Source of the DNA: QHWT01 sp963755695
GTDB lineage: Bacteria; Acidobacteriota; Vicinamibacteria; Vicinamibacterales; 2-12-FULL-66-21
Direction of reading: 5' to 3'
DNA length: 64,000 bases
Assembly (NCBI GenBank): GCA_963755695.1
Contig: CAVWLB010000001.1
Coordinates: 1,054,001 to 1,118,000, forward strand
This document shows, in pieces, positions 51,443 through 59,309 of the stretch. How positions within the stretch are numbered: position 1 is the first letter of the stretch; every line of letters starts with the position of its first letter. The position numbers and the translations under genes are program-made. Below the pieces are notes generated by a model. That model was not told where the DNA came from, did no database searches, and was given only the letters and a program-made list of their open reading frames with translations.

Positions 51443-53201
51443 GCAGGCGCCGCGGCGGCCATCGGATCTGCCTCGGTGGTTCCCCGCCTGGGCATCCCAG
51501 CTGGCGGACCTGTATTTCTCGGGAACGACCGCCGCGTTCGTCCTGCACGGTAACACCTACGATCTGTTTCGGATCGGCGGCGAGGACAGCTCCCGGTACG
51601 GCGTTCTCGCGGAGTTCCTTGCCGAACAGCTCTTCGGTCGCTGGTCCCTCGTGCTGCATTACGACCTCGGCCGGGGCCTGCGCGCATTTGCCGGACGCGA
51701 CGAGCTGCGCCTGAAAGAAATGGTCACGCTCGTCAACAAGCGGCTGGGAGATCTCAGCGCGCTGCAGAAGGACCCGGCCACGGCATTTGCCGTGCTCGAT
51801 CGCCTGGTGCGCAACAACATCATGGCGGCCGAGGACGATCGCCTCAGCGTCGCCGTGATCATGGAGCAGGCTTCGTACCTGTTCCCGTCGGGAGAACCGG
51901 GCCGCCTGAACATCCAAGCCTCGTCGCAGCTGGTAACGATGTTGAACTGGGCGATGAGCCCGCACGTCAAACGGCTCAACATGGCCTTCGTGATGGTCGA
52001 CGAGAAATTGGCTGACCTGAGCGATCGTCTGACCGGCAACCCTCATGTCGCCACGATCGAAGTGCCGCTTCCGGACGAGAAGGCGCGCGAGGCGTTCATT
52101 ACCGCGACAACGGCAGCAACGACGATCAAGAACTTCTCGGACTTCGACACGCCAGAGCTCGCGAAGCTGACGGCGGGGATCTCGCTCATCGATCTCAACG
52201 TGCTGGTCCAGTCGGCTCGGGAAAGCGGCAAGCGGCTCGATGCGAGCGCCTTCCGATCGTTGAAGAAGCGGCTGCTCGAGCGTCAGTGTCAAGGGCTGCT
52301 GGAGTTCATCGAACCGCGCTGGACGCTCGACACCGTCGTCGGGCACGAGGCAGCCAAAGCGCGGCTGCGTGAAGACGCGGCGCTGCTCAAGCGCGGGGCG
52401 CTCGACAGCCTGCCGATGGGATATCTGCTGTGCGGACCCGTCGGCACCGGCAAGTCGTTCCTCGCCCAGTGCGTCAGCGGCGAAATTGGGGTGCCGTGCG
52501 TAATCCTGAAGAACTTCCGCTCGAAGTACGTCGGCGAGACCGAGGGTAACCTCGAGCGCGTGCTGTCGGTGTTGCGCGCGATGGGTCCGGTGGTCGTGGT
52601 GGTCGACGAGGCGGATGCGGCGCTCGGGAGCCGGGAGTCGGAGGGCGATTCGGGGACGTCGAGCCGGGTGTTCGCGATGATTGCGGCGCAAATGGGAGAC
52701 ACGCAGTATCGCGGCCGGATCATCTGGATGCTGCTGACGGCCCGCCCCGATTTGCTGCCGATCGATCTGAAGCGGCAGGGACGGGCGGAGGTGCATATTC
52801 CGCTCTTCTATCCGACCGACGAAGCGGAGATCCGCCAGATGTTCGTGATCCTCGCAAAGAAGCTCGGATCGAAGCTTGCGGTCGAGGACGTGCCGCCGGT
52901 GCCGCAACGCGGACATCTCTCTGGCGCGGACATCGAGGGCATCGTGGGTCGGGCGTGGCGTACGTCGCTGCTTGCCGGAGCCGATCGCATCACCCGCGAA
53001 TCGCTGGCGACGGTTGTCGATCAGTTCATGCCGTCGACGCAGGGGCTCGAGCGGGAGCTGCAGGAGACCGCGGCGATCCTGGAGTGCACGGACCGGCAGT
53101 TCCTGCCGCCGCCGATGCTTCAGAAGACCAGCGGTGATGGCGGTCGCGGCGCACTGCAGGCGCGGCTGACCGCGTTGAAGCAGTTGGTGAAGGAGTTGTA
53201 G
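51432..53201 (+). CDS. AAA+ ATPase with degenerate first and active second module
   Basis: A 589-residue cytoplasmic protein. Residues 20-220 form an AAA-like module without a P-loop (FVLHGNTYDLF; VAVIMEQASYLF; MAFVMVDEKLADLSDRL). The second module is complete: Walker A GPVGTGKS (335-342), Walker B VVVVVDEAD (387-395), sensor-1 region TARPD and an arginine-finger segment IDLKRQGRAE. The arrangement resembles Ycf46-type double AAA proteins. It probably remodels a protein partner, perhaps the PspA-like or VWA protein of the same operon. It starts 10 bp inside the previous gene. Confidence 0.85.
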   Translation: MSAEQAPRRPSDLPRWFPAWASQLADLYFSGTTAAFVLHGNTYDLFRIGGEDSSRYGVLAEFLAEQLFGRWSLVLHYDLGRGLRAFAGRDELRLKEMVTLVNKRLGDLSALQKDPATAFAVLDRLVRNNIMAAEDDRLSVAVIMEQASYLFPSGEPGRLNIQASSQLVTMLNWAMSPHVKRLNMAFVMVDEKLADLSDRLTGNPHVATIEVPLPDEKAREAFITATTAATTIKNFSDFDTPELAKLTAGISLIDLNVLVQSARESGKRLDASAFRSLKKRLLERQCQGLLEFIEPRWTLDTVVGHEAAKARLREDAALLKRGALDSLPMGYLLCGPVGTGKSFLAQCVSGEIGVPCVILKNFRSKYVGETEGNLERVLSVLRAMGPVVVVVDEADAALGSRESEGDSGTSSRVFAMIAAQMGDTQYRGRIIWMLLTARPDLLPIDLKRQGRAEVHIPLFYPTDEAEIRQMFVILAKKLGSKLAVEDVPPVPQRGHLSGADIEGIVGRAWRTSLLAGADRITRESLATVVDQFMPSTQGLERELQETAAILECTDRQFLPPPMLQKTSGDGGRGALQARLTALKQLVKEL

Positions 53202-53213
53202 GGCGGCTCTTTA

Positions 53214-53274
53214 GACCTGCCATTCAGGCCCCGACGCACCTAAAGGTGCGCCTACAGCTGTAGGGGGGCAGGTC
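53214..53274. repeat. REP-like nested palindromic element
   Basis: Outer arms GACCTGCC (53214-53221) and GGCAGGTC (53267-53274) enclose two hairpins: CGCACCTAAAGGTGCG (53235-53250) and the perfect palindrome CCTACAGCTGTAGG (53251-53264). It lies between the AAA+ gene and the last gene of the operon, where it could act on the mRNA. Confidence 0.7.
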
Positions 53275-53329
53275 CTTGGACATGAGGCGCCGGTTCCGCG
53301 GAGACGCGCCGGTCAAGAAGGAGGTAACA

Positions 53330-53623
53330 GTGGCGAGAACGAGCTGGTTCGATGAAAAGGCGGAACATCCCCTGGTGCAGGAGCAGGTGACGAAGCTCGA
53401 ATCATTCACCTCGGCCATGGCGGACGGGATCGTCACGAAGCAGGAGGTCACCGGCCAGGAGCAGCGGCTGGTTGCGGCGATGAAGAAGCTCGAATCCGAG
53501 CTGAACGACGACCAGCACACGAAGGTCACGACCGTGCTCGTGGAGCTCACCGCCTACAACGTCATGCGGCTGCTGCACGAACTTCAGACCGAGCGTGCGC
53601 GGCTGGCTTTCAGCAAGCCTTAG
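53330..53623 (+). CDS. Small helical protein, function unknown
   Basis: A 97-residue acidic, helix-rich protein (TSWFDEKAEHPLVQEQVTKL near the start; MKKLESELNDDQHTKVTTVL centrally). There is no membrane helix and no known domain. GTG 53330 is preceded by a near-perfect AAGGAGG (53318-53324) at five bases, which decides against the longer frame. It is the last gene of the operon, separated from the AAA+ gene by a 128-bp structured spacer, so its level may be set separately. Confidence 0.7.
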   Translation: MARTSWFDEKAEHPLVQEQVTKLESFTSAMADGIVTKQEVTGQEQRLVAAMKKLESELNDDQHTKVTTVLVELTAYNVMRLLHELQTERARLAFSKP

Positions 53624-53690
53624 CCGGCTCAGGACTCATGCCATAAGCCAGCATGAGCCATGGGTCATGAGTGCTGAGCCAGCACTCCTC
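53624..53690. repeat. Heptamer-family repeat, locus 8
   Basis: GGCTCAGGACT at 53626-53636 is followed by TAAGCCA, TGAGCCA and TGAGCC words. It lies between convergent genes, and the bshA stop codon (53665-53667) is inside it. Confidence 0.75.
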
Positions 53691-54810
53691 GATACTCCGC
53701 CTCGTACAGCGGCACGATCCGGTCGGTGCAGTAACGCGTCCGCACCATGTCGGCAGCCGCCTGAGCGATCGATGCGCGCAGGGACGGCTCGGTCAGCAGC
53801 GCGATGCCTCGGTCGGCCATCAGGTCCATGGCGTCAGGCGGACATGCGAAGCCGGTGACGCCATTCTCGATAATCTCGGGCAGCCCGCCGACATTCGACG
53901 CGACCACCGGAACCTCGCAGGCCATTGCCTCGAGCGCCGCGAGGCCGAAGCTTTCCTTGGCGGACGGCAGCAGGAACAGATCGCCGATCGACAGCCACGC
54001 CACGAGATCCTGCTGCTCTCCCACGAACGACACTTCGTCCGCGAGGCCGTACTCCGAAGCCCGCCGCTCGATTTCCTCCCGAACCGGACCGTCGCCGACC
54101 AGCACGAAGCGTGCGCGCACGCGGCGGTGAATGCGGCGGAACACCTCGAGCGCGAGATCCACGCGCTTGACGCCGCGGAAGTTCGACACGTGCATCACAA
54201 TTGCCTCGCAGCGGCCTGGAGGACAGAATCGCGCGCGAGGTACCGGGTCGGTCCGGCGCCGCCACTCACCGCAGTCCAGGAAATTCGGGATCACCCGGAT
54301 GTCGTGCTCGATGCCGAGCGCTCCGATGGTGTCCGATTTCAGGCTTTCAGACACCGCGGTCACTCCATCGGATCGTTCGATGCAGAACGCGACCACCCGG
54401 GCGTACGACGGGTCGCTGCCCACCAGCGTGATGTCGGTCCCGTGCAGGGTCGTCACCGTTTTCGGCGTCGCCACGCCCGGTGCGGCCGCGAGCATCTCGC
54501 GGGCCATATAGGCAGCAGCGGCATGCGGGACAGCGTAGTGCGCATGGAGGATGTCGAGACGTCGCGCTTCGGCCACCCGCACGATGGTGTTGGTCAGCGC
54601 GAGCAGATACTGCGGCTCCCTGAACAGCGGATAGGCCGGAATCTCCACCCGCTCGAACGTGAGTCCGGGGACGCCGTCACGCAAACGAAAGGGTGGCTCG
54701 CTGCTGATGATTGAGACCTGGTGTCCGCGCGATGCGAGGGCATGCCCCAGTTCGGTGGCGACCACACCGCTCCCGCCTACCGATGCGTAGCAGACCATCC
54801 CGATGTTCAT
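53665..54810 (-). CDS. bshA: N-acetyl-alpha-D-glucosaminyl L-malate synthase
   Basis: A 381-residue GT4 enzyme that joins GlcNAc from UDP-GlcNAc to L-malate, the first step of bacillithiol synthesis. Family words include MNIGMVCYASVGGSGVVATE at the start, HAHYAVPHAAAAYMA, TTLHGTDITLVG and SAKESFGLAALEAMACEVPV (the EX7E donor motif). The start overlaps the stop of the bshB1-like gene (ATGA). The bacillithiol assignment rests on both enzymes being together; bshC is not in the window. Confidence 0.92.
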   Translation of the reverse strand: MNIGMVCYASVGGSGVVATELGHALASRGHQVSIISSEPPFRLRDGVPGLTFERVEIPAYPLFREPQYLLALTNTIVRVAEARRLDILHAHYAVPHAAAAYMAREMLAAAPGVATPKTVTTLHGTDITLVGSDPSYARVVAFCIERSDGVTAVSESLKSDTIGALGIEHDIRVIPNFLDCGEWRRRTDPVPRARFCPPGRCEAIVMHVSNFRGVKRVDLALEVFRRIHRRVRARFVLVGDGPVREEIERRASEYGLADEVSFVGEQQDLVAWLSIGDLFLLPSAKESFGLAALEAMACEVPVVASNVGGLPEIIENGVTGFACPPDAMDLMADRGIALLTEPSLRASIAQAAADMVRTRYCTDRIVPLYEAEYRGVLAQHS

Positions 54811-55511
54811 GGAAGGTGTTTCAGCAGCCCCGAACGCTGCACCGGCTCGCGCACCACGACTCCCTCCGCAAACGCCACGCCGGCCAGCGCGCCGAACTGG
54901 GCATCGCGGCTCTCAATCAGTTGACGAAAGGTGGACGCGGTCAGCCGAGTGGAGACCGAATTCGCGGTCTCAGGGGTGAACTGGCTGCGGTAGCAATCGA
55001 GCGCGTCGCGCTTGCGTTGATAGTGCTCCGACACGTCGATCACGAACGATGGGGGCGCGCCGTCGTTGATGAAGTAGTAACAGACCCAGTCGGGGCGCCA
55101 CGCCTCGTGCTCGGTTTCGTATCGCCGCAGCGCGCTCGCGAAGGCCGCGCGTCGCAGCACCTGGCTTGCGACGACGTGGTCGGGATGCCGATCCTTCCAG
55201 TAAGGAATGGCAATCGCGCGCGGCCGATGGCGGCGAATCACATCGACTGCGGACCGGACGAGCTCAGGCGATTCGACAATCCCGCCGTCGGGCCAGCCGA
55301 GGTTCTCCCGCCACGCCGCCCCGAGCACCCGCGCGGCAGCGGCTGCTTCCTGCGCGCGGGTTTCTGGCGTGCCATTGCTCGAGAGCTCGGCCCGAGTCAG
55401 ATCGCACAGGCCGACGCGATGTCCCGAGGCCGTGTGCCGCGCCACGGTTCCGCCCAGACCGATCTCGATATCGTCCGCGTGCGGCCCGAATACGATCAGA
55501 TCGATGGCCAC
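54807..55511 (-). CDS. bshB1: Bacillithiol biosynthesis deacetylase BshB1 (LmbE-like)
   Basis: A 234-residue zinc deacetylase of the PIG-L/LmbE family. The metal motif is FGPHADDIEIGLGGTVARH (His-x-Asp-Asp), and the third ligand His is in KDRHPDHV. It removes acetyl from GlcN-malate made by BshA, the second step of bacillithiol synthesis. The start is GTG 55511, giving VAIDLIVFGPHADD; no ATG fits. It precedes bshA on the same strand with an ATGA overlap and lies 50 bp after an S9 peptidase gene. Confidence 0.9.
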   Translation of the reverse strand: MAIDLIVFGPHADDIEIGLGGTVARHTASGHRVGLCDLTRAELSSNGTPETRAQEAAAAARVLGAAWRENLGWPDGGIVESPELVRSAVDVIRRHRPRAIAIPYWKDRHPDHVVASQVLRRAAFASALRRYETEHEAWRPDWVCYYFINDGAPPSFVIDVSEHYQRKRDALDCYRSQFTPETANSVSTRLTASTFRQLIESRDAQFGALAGVAFAEGVVVREPVQRSGLLKHLP

Positions 55512-55561
55512 GATATCCGCATCTTCTTCCAGATTGTTCGGCGTTGTTCTGCCTTCTCCCG

Positions 55562-57634
55562 CTAGCGCGAGGCTTCCGTGGGCACGGTCGTGCGACTGTG
55601 GTCCTTGTACCAACTGAGCATGTAGAGGATCGTTCGCATCATGTTCGACGGTTTCGTCGTGGTTCCGTGGTATTCCCCCTCGAAGCGGAGCAGCTTGGCT
55701 TCCACCCCGCGCATTTTCAGCGCCGTGTAGAACTCCTCGCTCTGCGGAATCGGGGTTCGCATATCGAGCACGCCGGTCATCAGCAGCGTCGGCGTTTTCA
55801 CGTTGCCGACATACATCAGCGGCGACTGCTTCAACCACTGCTCCGGCTTCTCCCAGAACGGCGCGTCGAAGAAGTTTGCGGTGAAGAGCGGGATGTCGGT
55901 GTGGCCCATGAAACTGAGCCAGTCAATGACCGGGCAGCGCACGGCGGCCGCCGCGAATCTGTCGGTGTGGCCAATCACCCAGCTCGAAAGCACCCCGCCG
56001 CCGCTGCAGCCGCCCACGAACATGTTCCGGCTGTCGACGTTCCCCTTGGCAATCGCCGCGTCGACGCCGGCCATCAGATCGTCGTAGTCCACCCCCGGAT
56101 AGGCGCGCTCGATCGCGTTGCCGAATGCCGACCCGTATCCGGTGCTGCCGCGCGGGTTGGTGTAGAGCACCATGTAGCCGTTGGCGGCAAAGCTCTGGAA
56201 CATGAAACTGAACGCACCGTTGTACATCCCGTGCGGGCCGCCATGAATCTCGAGGATCAGCGGATATCGCTTCGTCCGATCAAAGAAGGGAGGCTTGACC
56301 AGCCAGCCTTGCACCTTCGTACCACCGGTTGATTCGTACCAGATCTCTTCGACTTCCCCGAGCGTGGTACCGGCCAGGAGGTCGTCATTGACATGCGTGA
56401 GTTGCGTGACCTGTCCTGGCTGCGTCAGGTTCATTCGAACAACGTCCGGTGGTTGTTGTGCTGCCGAGCGGATGCCGACACCAACTCCCTTGGCGCTGAC
56501 CCCGGTAAGCGAAATCATCGCGTTGCCGGTGGTCACGTCGCGCATCGCCCCCGAAACCGGAGCGAAGTGAACGTTCGACGCGCCGCGATCGCCAGCCGCG
56601 AAGTAGACGCCGGATCCATCGGCGGCCCAGTGCAGATTGGTGGCGTCGCGGTCGAAGGATCCGGAGAGCTTTTTCATGCCGGACCCGTCGATGCCAACGA
56701 GATAGAGGTCCTCGCTCGTGTAACTCGCCTTGGTGGACCGGTATCCCACGAACGCAACCAGCTTGCCGTCAGGCGACAGATGGGGATCCGACCAGCTTCC
56801 CGCTTCGGCGACCAGCTTTCGACGATTGCCGGTCGCGACATCGACGGCGAAGATGTCGGAATCGCGGTAGCGAAGGTCCGCGTCGGGCGCGTCGAGACCG
56901 TCGAGCACGATCGTGTGGCCATCCGGTGACCAGTCGATACCGACTTCTCCCGCCAGTCCGTCGAAACGTGCGCCGACGTTCCAATCGCCGGAGGTAAGCG
57001 CCCGGGGGGTACCGCCATCCGCCGCGACAACGAACAGATGTGTGAACCCCGGCTCGGTGTAGCCGACGCGATCCTGGCGGTAGTGCAGCTTGTCGATGAC
57101 CGCGGGTGCTTTCGTCCATTTGGCTCCCTCGGGCTCCTTCGGCATCTCGATTTCCCACTTCGTGGGCTTCGGGACGAGCATGCTGAAGGCGAGTTGCTTG
57201 CCATCGGGCGACCAGCTCACGTTCGAAGGCGCGTGGTCCAGGTGTGTGATCTGCGTCGACGCGCTCTCGGCCATCCAGCGCACGAAAATTTGTGCGCCCT
57301 TTGGTTCTCCATCCGCGATATAGGCAACCCGCGTCCCGTCCGGCGACCACGCGGCATCGGATCCCTTGGTCAGGAACCGATTCTTCGAACCATCCGCACC
57401 CATCACCCAGAGGTGGGCTTCAATCTTGTCGTCCATCTGATTGACCCATCGGCGCGTGTAGACGACCTGGGTGCCATCAGGCGACAGCTGCGGATCGGCG
57501 ACGGTCTCGTAGTTGAGAAAGTCTTCAACCTTGAGCACTTTCGTTGCGCGCTCGGCGTGCAAGGCGCTCGTGTGCGGAACGAGGACCGCCAGACCGGCGG
57601 CGAGAGACAACGCACGAAGGGATCGAACGGGCAT
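55562..57634 (-). CDS. S9-family (prolyl oligopeptidase-type) peptidase
   Basis: A 690-residue exported peptidase. After the signal peptide (SLRALSLAAGLAVLVPHTSA) comes a propeller with LSPDGTQVVYTRRW, WSPDGTRVAYIADG and WSPDGKQLAFSM blades, then the catalytic domain: nucleophile in GGCSGGGVLSSW, the Asp in GVLDMRTPIPQSEEF and the His in EGEYHGTTTKPSN. It cleaves short peptides outside the cytoplasm. GGAGG six bases before ATG 57634 decides the start over two upstream ATGs. It is 37 bp downstream of the SSS symporter gene. Confidence 0.92.
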   Translation of the reverse strand: MPVRSLRALSLAAGLAVLVPHTSALHAERATKVLKVEDFLNYETVADPQLSPDGTQVVYTRRWVNQMDDKIEAHLWVMGADGSKNRFLTKGSDAAWSPDGTRVAYIADGEPKGAQIFVRWMAESASTQITHLDHAPSNVSWSPDGKQLAFSMLVPKPTKWEIEMPKEPEGAKWTKAPAVIDKLHYRQDRVGYTEPGFTHLFVVAADGGTPRALTSGDWNVGARFDGLAGEVGIDWSPDGHTIVLDGLDAPDADLRYRDSDIFAVDVATGNRRKLVAEAGSWSDPHLSPDGKLVAFVGYRSTKASYTSEDLYLVGIDGSGMKKLSGSFDRDATNLHWAADGSGVYFAAGDRGASNVHFAPVSGAMRDVTTGNAMISLTGVSAKGVGVGIRSAAQQPPDVVRMNLTQPGQVTQLTHVNDDLLAGTTLGEVEEIWYESTGGTKVQGWLVKPPFFDRTKRYPLILEIHGGPHGMYNGAFSFMFQSFAANGYMVLYTNPRGSTGYGSAFGNAIERAYPGVDYDDLMAGVDAAIAKGNVDSRNMFVGGCSGGGVLSSWVIGHTDRFAAAAVRCPVIDWLSFMGHTDIPLFTANFFDAPFWEKPEQWLKQSPLMYVGNVKTPTLLMTGVLDMRTPIPQSEEFYTALKMRGVEAKLLRFEGEYHGTTTKPSNMMRTILYMLSWYKDHSRTTVPTEASR

Positions 57635-57671
57635 CAACATCCTCCATGAGCCCAAGACCTTTACCACGAGC

Positions 57672-59309
57672 CTAGATGCTCAGCAATAGTGCGGTTGCGA
57701 CGACGAGCAGGACGACGATGACCCAGCCGAGCGCAAAGCCGGAGAGGTCCTCGCTATACGCGCGCCAACCGCGGCCGGCGGCAGCGCGAGCCGGGTTCAG
57801 CACATTGACCAGGAGCAGCGGACGGTGGGTCGTTTCGGTGGTCTCATCGCTGGACGTCTCCAGGCGAGAGTAGAACGATTCCATCCTCTCCACCGGCTCT
57901 GGTGCCGTCATCAGGCTCACGACGACCAACCCGACGCAGCCGACGACCAGCGCGGCGAGGAAAACGTTGGGATCCCAGTAATCGAGCCGCTCGCTCTTGA
58001 GGTAGTACAGCAGGAAATTCGTGGCGAGCGCCGCCACCAGCGATGCCATGGCGCCCCACCGATTCGCGCGCCGCCACACCAGTCCGCCAAGGATGTTGAT
58101 CCCGACAAAGGTCGCGAGTGTTTCGGTCAGCAGAAAGGTGTACAGCACACTCTGGATCAGATACACCGCATACAGTACGCCGAGCATGGTGATCACGAAG
58201 CCGCTGATCCGTCCGACCCACAGGTAGTGGACGTCCGGCCGGTGTGGCGTCAGCCGCCGATAGAGCCCTTCGGTGAAGAGCGCACCGCTGTCGACGAGAA
58301 AGGCCGAACAGGTCGACATGTTTGCCGCCAGCACCGACGCGATCATCAGACCGAGCGCGCCCGGAAACAGGAGATGCCGACAGGCGAAGCCGAAGGCGTT
58401 TTCTGCGTCGCCGAGAAGCCTCGCATCGGCGCGTCCTTGCGCAATCAGCGTTGCCACGATCAAACCAACCAGCGCCCAGCCGACCGTGCACACGCGCTTG
58501 ACGAGATTGCCGAAGAGCATCCCGATCCGACAGGTCCGTTCGTCACGACCGGTGCCCACCGTCGCCAGCATCTGCGGCTGCGCCATGATCCCGACCAGGC
58601 CGTTGATTGTCAGCATCACGATCATCCATGGTCCGATGCCTGACGGCGTGGCGAGCGAAAATCGAAACGGCTCGAGCGATGCCTTCATCCCGTGAAGCCC
58701 GCCGACGAAGTTCCAGCCGAGCGGAATCAACATGAACGAGAGCACGATGATCAGGACGCCCTGGAACAGATCGGTCCAGGCGGCAGCGACCAGGCCGCCG
58801 ACGAAACTGTAAAGAATGAACATCACCGTCATGGCCACGACGATCTCGTTGACCGCCACCGTGCCGCCGGTCGCCTGGCTGATCACCTTGCCGGCCCCTT
58901 TCAACATGCTGCCGGTGTTGATGATGAAGAAGCAGACGGCAAAGATGATGTAGATGCCCGACATCCACGGGCCGTAGCGATCCTCGGTGAACTCCGCCAG
59001 GGTCGTCCGGCGGATGCGGCGGAAAACGGGAGCCATGATCCAGTAGAAGGGCGTGACGAACAGGTTCTTCCATTGAAACCAGATCGCGGAAGCCCCCAGG
59101 CTGTAGACCGCCCCTGCGAGTGCGACCGGCATTTCGGCGTGGGTGCCGACGCCGAAGCTCTGGCCGATCATCAGCCACGGGCCGAAGCGGCGGCCGCCGA
59201 GAAAGAATTCACCGCTTCTGCGCACCCGATAGCCGACGATCAGGCCGATAGCGGTAATGACAATGAAGTAGGCAACGAGAACAACCCAATCGAGCGCAGC
59301 AATGTTCAT
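57672..59309 (-). CDS. Sodium:solute symporter (SSS family)
   Basis: A 545-residue protein with about 13 membrane helices, starting MNIAALDWVVLVAYFIVITA. SGEFFLGGRRFGPWLMIGQS and the helix-1/8 sodium-site regions are typical. The C-terminus is extended by a soluble loop (MESFYSRLETSSDETTETTH) and two more helices. It should import a solute with Na+. Its start overlaps the stop of the NagA-like gene, so an amino-sugar or glycan-derived substrate is reasonable; some SSS proteins carry sialic acid or sugars. Confidence 0.88.
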   Translation of the reverse strand: MNIAALDWVVLVAYFIVITAIGLIVGYRVRRSGEFFLGGRRFGPWLMIGQSFGVGTHAEMPVALAGAVYSLGASAIWFQWKNLFVTPFYWIMAPVFRRIRRTTLAEFTEDRYGPWMSGIYIIFAVCFFIINTGSMLKGAGKVISQATGGTVAVNEIVVAMTVMFILYSFVGGLVAAAWTDLFQGVLIIVLSFMLIPLGWNFVGGLHGMKASLEPFRFSLATPSGIGPWMIVMLTINGLVGIMAQPQMLATVGTGRDERTCRIGMLFGNLVKRVCTVGWALVGLIVATLIAQGRADARLLGDAENAFGFACRHLLFPGALGLMIASVLAANMSTCSAFLVDSGALFTEGLYRRLTPHRPDVHYLWVGRISGFVITMLGVLYAVYLIQSVLYTFLLTETLATFVGINILGGLVWRRANRWGAMASLVAALATNFLLYYLKSERLDYWDPNVFLAALVVGCVGLVVVSLMTAPEPVERMESFYSRLETSSDETTETTHRPLLLVNVLNPARAAAGRGWRAYSEDLSGFALGWVIVVLLVVATALLLSI

